Positions 32,744 to 45,226 of a stretch of 64,000 bases of DNA are shown one piece after another. The first letter of the stretch is position 1; the number at the start of each line of letters is the position of its first letter. The notes beneath the pieces were generated by a model, which did not search any database, was not told the origin of the DNA, and worked only from the letters and a program-made list of their open reading frames with translations. Origin of the DNA: Patella vulgata (Eukaryota; Mollusca; Gastropoda; Patellidae). The position numbers and the translations under genes were made by a program. The DNA lies in the NCBI RefSeq assembly GCF_932274485.2, contig NC_065882.2, positions 68,485,431 through 68,549,430 of the forward strand, given 5' to 3'.

Positions 32744-35700
32744 ATGGATCAACCAGACTCATTAGAAGGTTGGGTAGCCGTTAAAAACAACCCTTTTGTT
32801 GATGACCTGTTGCCTCCACGTATGACATTTCTAGTAGCATGGAATCAATCAGATGGTAAAATAGCTGTCACATGCCGACTGACTTCTCGAACTTGCACTG
32901 ATTCTCAAGATGACAATACAAAGAGTGGTTATTTTAGTATTCAGGAATTAATGGGAATACATGAAATGCTGTGTCTTATTCATCCTTCTTTATCTTTGTA
33001 TCTTCCATCACTGCCCGAGCAACCGAAGGGTCTCATGGCGTATATTAGTAGTATTCCTGTTCCGGAGGATGTTGATAGCTTATGTGATGAATTAAGCAAC
33101 TACTTCAAGATTGCACTTGAAATTTGTAAAGAAAAATTACTTATATCCACTCTGTTTGAGGAACCAAACTTTGATGACTATTTTGAAAATATCGGGGAAC
33201 TTCGAAGAGAGGGTTACTTGGAGCAGCTAAGAAATTTGGAAGAAGAAATGTTAAACATTATATTCGAGAGAGACAATTGTGTAACTATGCAAGATTTAGA
33301 AGATGTGTATTCTGTGGAGGATGATATAGTCTTTAGATTTAACATAGCACTAGCTGAATATTATAATTATCAAATACAACCCTTTCTAGATGTCCGAGAA
33401 GTAGCTTTCAATAAACTCAAACAGGCCAAAAATAATTTATCAGATCGTCGCTTAGGTGACAGGATACACAAAGAAAGTGCTGAAATTATTTCCGAGTGGA
33501 ATGGACATTATGAACAAGCTCTTGATTCCATACAAGAATTTTACATCAAATACTACACACACACAAGTCAAATGTATTCAGGTAAAATATTTATAAACAG
33601 GGTCCGAGTTCACAAAGCATTCTCAGACTAAAGTTAAGAATTTACTCAAAATTGTTCTCCTTATTTTAACTAAAATATAGCCAATTAAAGACACTTATAT
33701 GGGTATACTACTTCTGAATTTATTTACATGCTACGTTTCGATAAACATACACATATGTTAATAAATTAACATGCAACATTAATTCAGAAGTAGTATACCC
33801 ATATAAGTGTCTTAAATTTGTGAAATCTACCTCTATATATCTTATAACTATTATATAAAAAAAAGCCCTTTATAAAACTTTTGTTGATTTAATATATCAA
33901 AAACATTGATAAGAAACTATGTGCAAAGTTTTTTGCTTCTGGATCAAAGATATTTCACATAAACAGTGTTTGAAAGTTGAGTAGATGCTGATCATGAACT
34001 TAATTCTGAGAATGCTTTGTGAACTCAGGGCCAGAATCTGTGCACAAATTACAATACATGTATAATTCATGATCTGAAACACCTCAGTACAGTACAGCAA
34101 AAACAGGATCAGCATTACCAATATACTCATAGTACCTCATTGCCTAGAAAACATTGTAACAAACAAGGGTGCATTCCAGGTTATTCCCACATCACACATC
34201 TGACACAGGATCACAGGCTGCCAGCTTCCTGTAGTGTTGCTTAGATCTGTGGGGGGGTCTACATAGATTCATCAGTGCTGACACTGTAGGTCCTGACTCC
34301 GCTATGCCTGACTACATACCAGATGAACGTGAGTTGGACCAATTCTGAAGCAATGTACGGCGTACATATTTTTTACTGTAAAGTTTTTATGGCCTCCATG
34401 ATTTCTTATTGATTTTCATGTGTAGGTAAATGTCTGATCTACAGTTTTGCCAAAAATCACATATCAGCTGCATCATGTCTCACCAGCACTTCTACTTCTA
34501 GTCAAATCATTGGTGTGTTTTCATTGTCCCTCAGTATAGCAATACACAGAATAAAAAATTTAAAGACGCCATTATGCTTAGGCTGTGCTAAACATACGTG
34601 GAATGCACCCTGGCAGCATGATAGTTGACCATTAATGTATAATATATTAAGGTCACACTACGACACTGTAGTTAGTGAACTCCAGCTTCAGCATATAGTG
34701 AACCAATGAGTTATAAAATTTGGTGGATAAATTATGAAGTTACACTTACATGTACGATTTTAGAGATGGATTAGATAAATAATAAAAATGAATATGTTGA
34801 AAAATTCATTAAAATTACTTTATTCTGTATTTGAAGTTTTGACAATATCTGCTGTAGATTGTTTATTATCATACATGTGGCAGTGGAAACGGTAATTGAC
34901 AATCATGCTCTAATCTACTTAAAATTTGAGTCTTCCAATGGCCAAACGGTTGATTATGGACTTGTCATGTTAAATGATTAAATAATAGCATTTGATGCCA
35001 GAGAAAAGACCTGCAATTTGGCAGATTTAGCTCTTGCATAATGCATCTTTAATTTACTTTAAGAAAAAAAGTAGATATCAATAAATGTTTTTGAATTACA
35101 TACTGGCTACATGTAAGTATTAATGTTGTTCATCTTTTCAGATATGTGTAAGCGAATGAATGAAGATAAGGCTAAGTTTGGAAGGAAAGCTTTTGAAATT
35201 GTTGGATCTGACAGATTATTTAGGTTGGTTGATATCAAATGGTCATTTGATGATAATTACTACTGATTAAATTTCAAGGCAGATCCAAAACTTTTCAGCT
35301 TGAATGAGATATAATACTCAATGTTTTAGGTTGAATTCGATACAGTACTCAATGTTTCGTGTATTCATAGTTAGTGCAGGTCTGCAGGAGGACCACATCA
35401 CACACAAAAAAACCCCATAAGACATAAGTTTAGGGTGGCATGTTAATGCATGCATCTAGAATCTTTTTGAAAGTTGATTCTAGTAGCTATTAGCTATCTA
35501 TGTATCAAAATTAGTGGAACATTCCATTTAATCAATTTTGCATAGTTTGGATTAAAAAATTTTTCCCCTGTTTTGTAGAATTGAAGAGAATAAGAGTCTA
35601 GAGAAACTACAGTTATTCTATAATAGAAAGAAATTATGTATTCAGGAAAGAGATAAAGTCAAACAAGAGGTAATTATTTAATGGACTACATGAAACTGTG

Positions 35701-38700
35701 AAAGGCGCCTCAAATCAGAAAGTGAACCATCCGTATCAGGCATGGAATCCATATCTTTGATATTGTCTAAGATAAATGCACAGTTGTTGGTCACAGTTTT
35801 GCTTTTCACTCAAAAGTTATAATATCAGTTCCATCATAAATTGAGGGTAGCCCGTTAACTTTTCAAAATTTTTGCAAAATAAGGACCACCCTAATGTACG
35901 TCTTTGAAAGTTATTCTTCATTTTTTTTTTTAACAGATTGCAAGTTTACCAGATACACCAAGAGTGAGAAAAGATATGGAAAAGTTAGAAGAACGTGTCT
36001 ATCATTGTCAAATCCGAATTTATCAAGAACATCTTAACATTTTATCTGAAGAAGAAAATTTGGCAAAGACTAATTTAAACAATCGTCTTCGTATAATAAA
36101 TGGTAAGATGGTGAAAGAATAAAGTAGCAATGATTGTGTTTTGAAAAGTTTCCCACTGAGCTGTTTGAATACCTCTACATGTATTTTTATATGCCAGTAT
36201 TTCAAGTGGAAGCACTTTGTCTTCGGTCCACATTTCATTTTTTCATTTTCCGAATTGCTAGAATTTTTCTGCTAGGCATCCAATAGGAAATTCACAGATG
36301 AGCTTTAAATGTACACAGAATTATTCCCTTTGTTCAAAAGATGGTGGTACATGTAGAAAGTTTTTCATTGCTTGGCAACCAGTATTATAATCCAAAAAGA
36401 AAAAAATTCCCAAGCAACAAACTTAACAAGATTGTGTGAAGTACAGGGTGACCCTAAAAAGACCACAAGCCATAAATTTTTTATTAAATCCTACAAAGGT
36501 CCAGCAAATTTTCTGAAATTTGCTGGACATAAACTTCAGTCTGTATACGATCATTCCCCAAAGTTTCAGTTATCTTGGTGGCTTTGTGGGATGGGTATTG
36601 TTTTGGGTCACCCTGTATAATACGATCATTCCCCAAAGTTTCAGTTATCTTGGTGGCTTTGTGGGATTTAAATGTTTTTTATGGGTTCTGGGTTTTGTTT
36701 TGGGTCACCCTGTATAATGGCTTAATCCATTACATACTGTTATAGGGATTCTTCCACCCTTCTACCACTTTCAGTGAAATGTTTATACGTCATTACCTTG
36801 GAACAATATTATAACACTTGTGTAACTTTTTAGAAAAGAATGAAGAAATTACATTTTATGATGCTGTTGAAAGTATGGACGAGTTGAGTGGAGATGATGA
36901 TGAAGATGACTATATGGTTAATGATAAAACAGATCCAGAAATATTACAGTTCAAACGGCAACTAGCTGATATTAATCGTAGAAGAGCTATTCTAAGAAAT
37001 AAAAAGGTAGAAAATCTGTTTTTGTTCAAACATTTAAGTCAATATATGAGGTCAATGTTGAGATATAATTGATACAGTGTTCGTATGTGGACACAGTAAG
37101 CCAAAAATGAAACTTAAATTTGTTGCTCATATAGAGCTCCTTTTCATGAGCCCCAAAAATTAGTTACTATAATATTTTCTCTATAAAAACTTGGTTGATA
37201 TCATGGCTCACCTCGTCGGTCACCAAAGTCTCAATTTGCGATAAAAATATGAAAGTGGTGATAAATAATTAAGTCTGGTAATAATGTTTTGGAGTACTGA
37301 CGATTCTTTGTGAAAACTGGTGGAAAAATCTTTAAATTCTAATCGTATATCTCTTAGATTGACCATTACATTAGGTGCCAGTCACAATCACATGGTGGCA
37401 TACTATAAACTAATCAACTCGTTGATAATCTGGATCATGTCAATAAGTAATACTAACCAATTGACTTGGATTAATGATTAGTTGATTGATAATTGATAAG
37501 CGATGATTATTTGATGTTTCGCTTCGTCTTAAATAAAATTAGAAAAAGTCAAAATGGCTGACAATTGTTTTTGAGGGGAATTGAATATTTTTATAGTTGA
37601 ATTCCGTTCACTGTGGCTTTATTAAAGTTGATATTTATTTGCAGTCAACATTAGAAAGACAGTGTAAACAAAAGGTACAGATCAAACAAGAGAACATCGA
37701 AAGACATAATCATCATCATTCTATACAAATTGTAAGTTTAAATAACTTTTTTGACAAGATTCATCTTTTAAGATAAATATTCCAATCTCTTGTAATTAAA
37801 ATTATGTACAATCCCAGCACTTGCATACTAATAATGCTATGCATGTAAACTGCTATAGGTCAAAATGAAAAAGTTCTAAGTTTGTAACATTTATCTGAAG
37901 GGGATGTAAAATTGAACTTCCAAGTATATCTAGGGACCACTAAATAAAATGTAGATAAAAAGGTTACATATTTATTCATCCTAAACACGAGGGGGGGTTG
38001 GATGGCTGAATGGTTAGCGTGCGCGCGCTGTATCATAAAGTCTGTCATTGATTCGACTGGCGTGGTTTCGAATCCCCGGTTGTACGTGACAAGGAGTAGG
38101 GTCGCCTGTCCAACCTCGTGGGTTTTCTCCGGGTCCTCCGGTTTCCTCCCACTGCTAAAGACCCCTACGCGCAAGGGAATTATGTAAATAAAATTTAACC
38201 ATATGTTAGTCCCGAAATTACCTAGTTTGTGTCGAGTGGACGTTAAACCCCATTTCTCTCTCTGTCCTAAACACAACAAATAGTAGTTCAATGTTTTAAA
38301 GCACACAACAACATAATTTATGTGAACATTATAACAACATAATTTATATGAACATTATAACAAAATAATTTAAATGAAAATTATAAAATACTTTTACCAC
38401 ATAGATCAGTACAGAAATATACAAATATCATTCTATACTTCTTTCTTTTTAAATACATACATGTCCACATTCTTTTCAAAATTCTTCAATTACCCACAAT
38501 TGTATTGGCAATAATCTGTAGCACAGCGCTCAACCATTAGGAAACAGTTTAATGAAAATAAGGCAAAGTAAGAAAACTTAAATTAGGCCATACCCAGACA
38601 AAAAATATATTCTGGTTGTCAGACAATCCTTACAAAAAATCTGATGCAGGATGTTGATTTTTATACACCCACATTGAAATGTGGTTGTATATTTTCGTCA

Positions 38701-41700
38701 CCCCCGTCCGTCCGTCCGTCCGGCATTGTGGACGCTCTAGAGGCTCAAGTTAATATCCGATTTACTTTAAATTTATACACAGTGTTTAAGGTCATGAGAC
38801 GAAGAAGCCTATTGATTTTCAGCGATTTTCGATAATTACTGCCAGAGTTATGGCCCTTGATCACTTCAAAAAATCTTGTGGACGCTCTAGAGGCTTAAGT
38901 TAATATCCGATTGACTTTAAATTTATATACAGTGTTTAAGGCCATGAGACGAAGAAGCCTATTGATTTTCAGCGATTTCCAATAATTACTGTCAGAGTAA
39001 TGGCCCTTGATCACTTCAAAAAATCTTGTGGATGCTCTAGAGGCTAAAGTTAATATCCGATTGACTTTAAATTTATACACAGTGTTTAAGGTCATGAGAC
39101 GAAGAAGCCTATTGATTTTCAGCGATTTCCGATAATTACTTCCAGAGTTATGGCCCTTGATCACTTCAAAAAATCTTGTGGACGCTCTAGAGGCTAAAGT
39201 TAATATCTGATTTACTTTAAATTTATACACAGTGTTTAAGGTCATGAGACGAAGAAGCCTATTGATTTTCAACGATTTCTGATAATTACTGCCAGAGTTA
39301 TGGCCCTTGATCACTTCAAAAAATCTTGTGGACGATCTAGAGGCTAAAGTTAATATCCGATTTACTTTAAATTTATACAGTGTTTAAGGTCATGAGACGA
39401 AGAAGCTTATTGATTTTCGGCGATTTCTGATAAGTACTGCCAGAGTTATGGCCCTTGATCACTTTGAAAAATCTTCTGACGCTCTAGAGGCTAAAGTTAT
39501 CATCCGATTGACTGCAGAACTTTATAAAAACCAAACAAATTCTAATGGTTTTCTGATAATTACTTAATTAGTTGTTACTCTTTATCAGATTTTAATGTAT
39601 TATAAATGTTTAATTACCGAAAAAAGTAAAAATATGCGACAACTCTTGTTGACTCCCCGGACGATTTAGCTGCTGTGGGCGTATGTTTCGTTGCCTGGCA
39701 ACCTATCTTTATTTTTGTGTTTTAATTTTGTCAAAGGATCACCACAGGGCTAAATGACTTGTCATAAACATCACATTGGAAGGTACTACACATATTTCAT
39801 CATGTGATTATCCAGTATCATTTATGATTGTCAGTATCATTTATTAGGGTTATGTACTTCATAAAACGTTTAGGTATGCTGGTTAATGAGACTGTTTTTA
39901 TCTTTTATTTTTTAAAAATGAAAACAGATCATACAACCCGTTTATAGTGAATCAGGATTATCCGAGAACCTGATTTTCTTTTTATATATATATATATCCA
40001 AAATTATTAGCACAAATGCAAAGCTGCACTACTTTGTTTCACAGTAAATGATGAAAAGATAAAAAAAAGGTATGCCGACACAAACTGATTTCAACACTGG
40101 TTTAATAACATTTTAAAATTTTAAAGTACTTTCGTCCGTCTTGGGACTATTCATAAATAATGTCATTGTATAAAGATGGACAGTATAGTATATTTATACA
40201 TATTTACATAGTAACACTGTGGTTTTAATTGGCTATAGTTACCATTGTCTATGGTTACATAGTATATCATTAACTAATAGTATATGGGTTCAATTTATGA
40301 ACAATGAGTGGAAGATAATCATGGGATAGATTTAAGAAAATTTAAGTTTTAATTATCATGTGCTTACCTGCAGAAACGCAATAGAGATAAAGAAACGCTG
40401 GAAGCCAAGAAAGATTTTATTGTGGAAGAAAGAAAGAAAGCAATAGATCGTTTGAAATCTCATAAAGTGGTATGTTGAATTTATAGAAATAACTCAATAT
40501 TGTATCCACCCTCGTGAATCATCTGTCTCCATTCACATATCTTTTGAGCATAGAGTTTGAGTCAGTTTTATTCGCCTGTCGTACGTACAAACCCCTATCC
40601 GTCATTTGTCTGTTGATATATTAAATTTTCGACTTTTTCTTCTAAAACACTTGGGTATGTGAATTGAGTGGTGCATATTCTAAGGGGCAGCAGAAGGGGA
40701 ACCTTTAAAGGGTTCAAGTTGTAAAATAACAACCTATCAAAATACAGTTCCGAATCACAGAGTTATCTTCCTTGTATTCTTAAAGCTTGTGATTTTGATG
40801 TAGAACACAATATTATAACACTTTTTTAGCTATAGGTTATTTGTTTGAAAATTCATAATCCAGTAAGTTTTCTTACACATGAAAACTCAAAACATAACTT
40901 TGTCATTTCAGAAATATCCGGTTCCTGCAACTATAAAACCATTACGTTATCAACCTCCAAGTCAAAGAAAAGATTCTTTGACGTCACTCAGTAGATACAA
41001 GACACCATCCGTAGTAAGCAATCAAAAATATCCTTCACTTGCTCCCGTGAAAGAAAAGAAAACGCCAGCTCCACGTAAACCATTTGTTCGTCCACCGAAG
41101 AAGAAATTTGATAATGTGGATGGTGATGTAACATTTTATATAAGTGGAGGCACTGTTATGAATCAGACAAATAATGGAGAAAAGACATTAGAAAATGCAA
41201 AGCTAGATTCAATGGCCTCTTCATTTAATCCTTCTATGATAAATCCTCCCTCTCAAGCCCCACCCCCACCACCGACTCCACCACCACCACCACCACCACC
41301 ACCCCCAGCAGTCCTGCCTCCACCTCCACCAGTTCCTTCTTTAACAGGTTTATCCAAACCACCAAATCTAGGAGTACAGTTCAATTTGGCAGAAGCAATG
41401 AAGAATTTGAAGAAACCCAGCTCTATTAATGAGAACTCTAGTAGTAACAATGGAGGATTGGATTTAAGTAGTATCGCATCTGGAAGAATGCATTTAAAAC
41501 CTGCAAAGGAAAGAGTATTGAAACCTAAAATAGAAGGTAATCAAAATCTTTGGTTTTTATATGCCCACATTCCCCCTTCTTGTCCGTCCGTCATCCAGAA
41601 TTGCTTATGGACGCTAAGTTTTCATTCAATTGACTCAATATATATACAGTATATGCAGTGTTTCTGTTCATGAGAGAAAAAGCCTATTAATTTTCTACGG

Positions 41701-44047
41701 TTTCCAAAAAAGTAGGATGAACTAGTCAAATTTGAATTACTTCTGGTAAATATTTTATGGGTTGTTGCCCTTTAACACTTTTATTCGTGTTCTGAAATGC
41801 TCCAATTATCTACAGAAGCCTTTATGGACTGCTCAGATGACTTTGCTGCCGGCGTATGTTTCGTTGTCTGGCAACCTATCTTTATAATATATCATAAAAA
41901 TGCCACTGTTGCACGAGGCACAGATTAAACATATTCATTCAGAAATCTTAGTTTACAGCCCTTAATAACTTTGTACATACTCCTTTGTAACTTTACACAC
42001 ACTTCAGACAATTATATGAGGTAGTAGGTTAACAATTATCAGGTGGCTCGTTGGAATGGCATTTGTTACACTGCTCTATATTTAGATGGGTTTGGATCAG
42101 TTTCTATATGAGACTTAATTCACATTCAAATTAAATGTAGAAAAAAAAAATTAAAATAAAAATTTAATAAATAAAAATAACATTTGATTCAAATATTACA
42201 TAAAGTTATACTAAGATTTTTATATTTTAAATTTGATGTAATAGAAGAAACTTTATTGCATAAAAAAATTACAAGGTTATGTGCATATACAAATAAAAAT
42301 AATAGAAAGATACATGCAGTAAGCAAAGATACATATACATGTACATAATTATACAGATACACAAGACATGAACAAATTGTATACAAAAGCTCCCAAACAT
42401 TCTAAAATGTCTACATTTTTATTGATCATCAGTATCTTAAATTGTTGAGAGCAACGGTTGCTAAGTGGGTAAGACACTGGCTCGCTAGCCCGGAGGTTGT
42501 ATGTTCGATCCCTACATTGGTCGAGAAAGTTCGTTGGGATTTTCCTGCCTGGCTTCCATTTGTCAGTGGTGCCGGACGGAAGGACTGACAAGGACAGCTG
42601 TCCAGTCGTTCGGATGGTACCAAAGCCGACTGCCAGGGTATACCTTAGCGTGCACGTAAAAGATCCCTTGGCAGTAGGAATTCGATATAAGAGTAAGCCA
42701 TGGTGCAGCTGCCTGGGCAAAATTTCTCTCATAGCACACTGTATGGCATATGTCCGTCTTCATTAGATGGACAGAACAAGCTAACAAAACGGCATTTTTT
42801 GTACAATCAGTGGTCATAATCCAGTAAGTTACGGTCTGAAGTATCAACATTAGGAACATAAAAACGAGACCCGGTCTGGTACATGCCAATATCCAAAGAA
42901 ACCAAGATCTTTGGGAGATATGCCCATATTTCAAGTTCTATCAACATCGGATAACAATTGTGACCTGTTGAGTGTCCACAAACAAATTATGGCCAGACAA
43001 ATGGACAGTGGCGACAGCATTGTACATCCACAAGAACATGTAGTCGTATAAAAATCAGGACCGGATGAAATGAGCCCTCTCAAATTAAAATAACAGCTCT
43101 GGTCTGGTGTCTGTGTTCTTCCTTGAATAAAAAGAATATGTTATGTATTGGGTTGGTTAGAATATTGGTTATATGACAGTCTCCATATGTAACAGTGTTA
43201 AGCTGTTATCTATCAACTTCAACTTAATCATTAAGTTAATTCATCATATTTAAAATGACAGTTTAAGAAATGTTACTTTAAATGAAATGAAATGAAATTT
43301 CAAATGAAATGCGCAATTTAAATTTTATCTAGTTAAGTATTTGCAAATTCTGTACAAAAATACACACTACTACAGTACATGTACTTTGTCTCTGATTTAA
43401 ACATGCAAATCCTTATCCAATTAAACCAAATAATACATATGTTCTGTTTTCAGAAAGATTATAAATAGCTCACCTTTATTGAAAGATGTCAATTCTTTAT
43501 TCTGGCATCCACTACCATTCTTTTTAATGATAAAACTTAGTTTTTTCAATAAATAAACAACTGATTCCCCAGAAATGATACCGATTATAATAAATGATGT
43601 CATTTAATACTGCCAATAGCAGGCAGGTTTATAGTTGTCAACATTTAAGGGTAATAATGCTATCAAGTCGGACATGTTGTTTAGATTAGCATACCAACCA
43701 ATTAAATGTCAGTGAACTGGACACAACACAAACATCCAAAATTTAGCCCCTTTTCTGGAGCTGGTCTATACACTGCATATGGCATAATAATTCTTCAACA
43801 TTTCATATATATTTTTTCAGATGGTAATATAATGGGAGAAATGTTTAATTTGATAAAGCAAGGTGTTAAACTACGCCCATTAAAAGCTTTAAATAATACA
43901 GATATTAACCCTTCATCATTACCACCTAATGACAGCCATTTACAATTATTACAAGAGAGTATGAGGAGAATTAACAAGATGACTCGTGGAAATTCTCCAG
44001 AATCTGAAGATGACGAAGATGAAAACAATTTTGATTTTGATGACTAA
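32744..44047 (+). CDS. WHAMM: WHAMM (actin nucleation-promoting factor)
   Basis: Nine coding exons: 32744-33581, 35142-35223, 35579-35669, 35937-36102, 36834-37006, 37645-37731, 40374-40469, 40912-41536 and 43821-44047. All have GT-AG ends and join in frame to 794 residues; human WHAMM is about 809. A splice acceptor at 32718 shows that a 5' non-coding exon lies upstream. The first residues, MDQPDSLEGWVAV, closely match vertebrate WHAMM. Residues 1-280 correspond to the membrane-binding domain and about 280-520 to the coiled coil that binds microtubules. A Pro run lies at about 626-652. The first WH2-like motif is near 693-709 (LDLSSIASGRMHLKP), and the second is near 722-740 (IMGEMFNLIKQGVKLRP). 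A connector helix (HLQLLQESMRRINKM) and acidic tail follow. Such proteins activate Arp2/3 at ER-Golgi membranes. The acidic end has Phe instead of the usual Trp. JMY is the close alternative; length and N-terminus favour WHAMM. Confidence 0.93.
33600..34033. mobile_element. MITE with nested fold-back (WHAMM intron 1)
   Basis: Outer inverted repeats of about 30 bases share GAGTTCACAAAGCATTCTCAG (33608 on plus; about 34006-34026 in reverse). Nested inside is a second inverted repeat, ACACTTATATGGGTATACTA at about 33690 and its complement ending near 33815. The inner element contains GCTACGTTTCGATAA, similar to the Penelope-like tail at 54380. Confidence 0.8.
34945..35060. repeat. Repeat family E fragment (WHAMM intron 1)
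   Basis: Reverse complement of 22195-22330 over AAAGACCTGC...AGATTTAGCTCTTGCATAAT. Function unknown. Confidence 0.4.
36444..36716. mobile_element. Mariner/Tc1-type MITE with partial duplication (WHAMM intron 4)
   Basis: Begins TACAGGGTGACCCTAAAA and ends TTTTGGGTCACCCTGTA, a terminal inverted repeat flanked by TA-like sequence. The right-hand segment ATACGATCATTCCCC...GTGGCTTTGTGGGAT, including a second right end, is present twice (36546-36622 and 36620-36716). An internal hairpin of TCCAGCAAATTT with its complement is present. Confidence 0.75.
37990..38268 (+). mobile_element. SINE family B, full length (WHAMM intron 6)
   Basis: Complete element from the GGTTGGATGGCTGAATGG head to the GTCGAGTGGACGTTAAACCC tail and short (CT)n. 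Sense orientation relative to WHAMM. Confidence 0.9.
38655..39722 (+). mobile_element. Tandem-core element family C, copy C3 (WHAMM intron 6)
   Basis: The 5' end TTTTTATACACCCACATTG contains a small hairpin (CCACATT/AATGTGG). Then CCGTCCGTCCGTCCGTCC and five tandem units follow, with the GAGTTATGG (once GAGTAATGG) landmark at 38845, 38995, 39145, 39295 and 39443 (150-base period). The 3' end at about 39640-39722 is the same terminus as in C2, with GTTGCCTGGCAAC at 39690-39702. The 150-base period keeps an accidental open frame on the minus strand. Confidence 0.9.
41559..41886 (+). mobile_element. Tandem-core element family C, short copy C4 (WHAMM intron 8)
   Basis: Starts TTTTTATATGCCCACATTC only 20 bases after the exon 8 donor, has CCGTCCGTCATCC, roughly one decayed core, and ends with GGCGTATGTTTCGTTGTCTG then GCAACCTATC. 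The terminal inverted repeat has one mismatch. Confidence 0.75.
42449..42766 (+). mobile_element. SINE family A (WHAMM intron 8)
   Basis: Head GGTTGCTAAGTGGGTAAGAC with a B-box-like ATGTTCGATCCC, the full body and a truncated tail after CTTCATTAG. Sense to WHAMM. Confidence 0.85.
42780..43060 (-). repeat. Possible family C-related fragment
   Basis: Ends with ACATGTAGTCGTATAAAAAT, resembling the inverted 5' end of C1, and includes GTGTCCACAAACAAATTATG. The core is not clearly periodic. Confidence 0.35.
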
Positions 44048-44246
44048 ATACTATTTGATATAAATATACTCAGAAGTTTTATTGAAGCAATATAATATAC
44101 TATCACATTTGAAAATAGTGTATATTAATAAGACTAAATAATTATGTTAAATTATGTAATAATTAGCTTGTCTTTAGATGTCAAAAACAATGAATAGTAC
44201 AAGATTGGACAACAGATAATAGAGCAAAAACTCACAGCGTTCTGGG

Positions 44247-44392
44247 CTCTTATTCACGAAAACTTAAACTAAGAAATACTGCAATTCGATTGGCTGACCA
44301 GTAAAATCAATTTGCATATATCCAATGAAGTTGCAGTATTTCTTAAAATTTCGGTTGTAACTTAGTTTAAGTTTTCGTGAATAAGGGCCCTG
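44247..44392. mobile_element. Near-perfect palindromic MITE (WHAMM 3' UTR)
   Basis: Long inverted repeats from GGCTCTTATTCACGAAAACT to AGTTTTCGTGAATAAGGGCC, arms of about 55 bases with a short centre. Matches 62757-62920 in inverted orientation. It lies between the WHAMM stop and its likely polyadenylation signal, so the transcript could form a strong hairpin. Confidence 0.85.
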
Positions 44393-44801
44393 AATATTAA
44401 TTTTGTTTATACAAATTTTAAATGACATTAGTTTATATACAGAATGAAATTTGATATTAATATTTATGTTAATAGCTCCATCACTATGGTTGTCACACCA
44501 TTAGACATACTGAGGAATTTCTATTGTAAATTTTTTTTTTTTTTTTTACTATGTTTGCAATATAAATTTTTTTTTATTTTTTACTATGTTTGCAATATAT
44601 CTAAGTAAATTATGTTAATTAATTTATAGATAATACTTATGTATATTATGTTATGTCACTGATTTATAGGTTGTGCCAATTTAAATACATCATTTGAGAT
44701 ATAATTAATTTATTTTAACCTGTATAAAATTGATATTTAACAAAATGCTGATGATAAAAAAAGTTTATTAAGTTACTTTTTTTTAATGTTATATCAGAAT
44801 T

Positions 44802-44807
44802 AATAAA
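44802..44807 (+). terminator. Possible WHAMM polyadenylation signal
   Basis: AATAAA 755 bases past the stop codon in AT-rich non-coding sequence. Confidence 0.45.
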
Positions 44808-44962
44808 GAATTTGATTGTTTTTCAAAATTGACATCCTCATTCCAGTTCATTTTATCATTATAATTTAGTGTGTGGTATCCCTGTCAATGATTTTGAGAA
44901 TCACTTGACTTCTGATTAAAACCAGTTACATTAATCTCCATCCTATTCTGAAGGAATGTGTC

Positions 44963-45226
44963 ACCATTGGGTTTAACGTCCACTCGACACAAACTAGGTC
45001 ATTTCGGGACTAACATATGGTTCAATTTTATTTCCATAATTCGCTTGCGCGTAGGGGTCTTTAACAGTGGGCGGAAACCAGAGGACCCGGAGAAAACCCA
45101 CGAGGTTGGACAGGCGACCCTACTCCTTGTCACGTACAACCGGGGAATTGAAACCCCTCCAGTTGACTCAATGACAGACCGTATGACACAGCACGCGTGC
45201 TAACCATTCTGCCATCCAACCCCCCT
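44963..45226 (-). mobile_element. SINE family B
   Basis: Antisense full-length copy, from GGGTTTAACGTCCACTCGAC to the head complement near CCATCCAACCCCCC. Confidence 0.9.

Noticed and set aside
38895-39314. Minus-strand open frame with 50-residue repeats
   Set aside because: By-product of the 150-base period of the family C array (150 is divisible by 3); the sense is non-coding.
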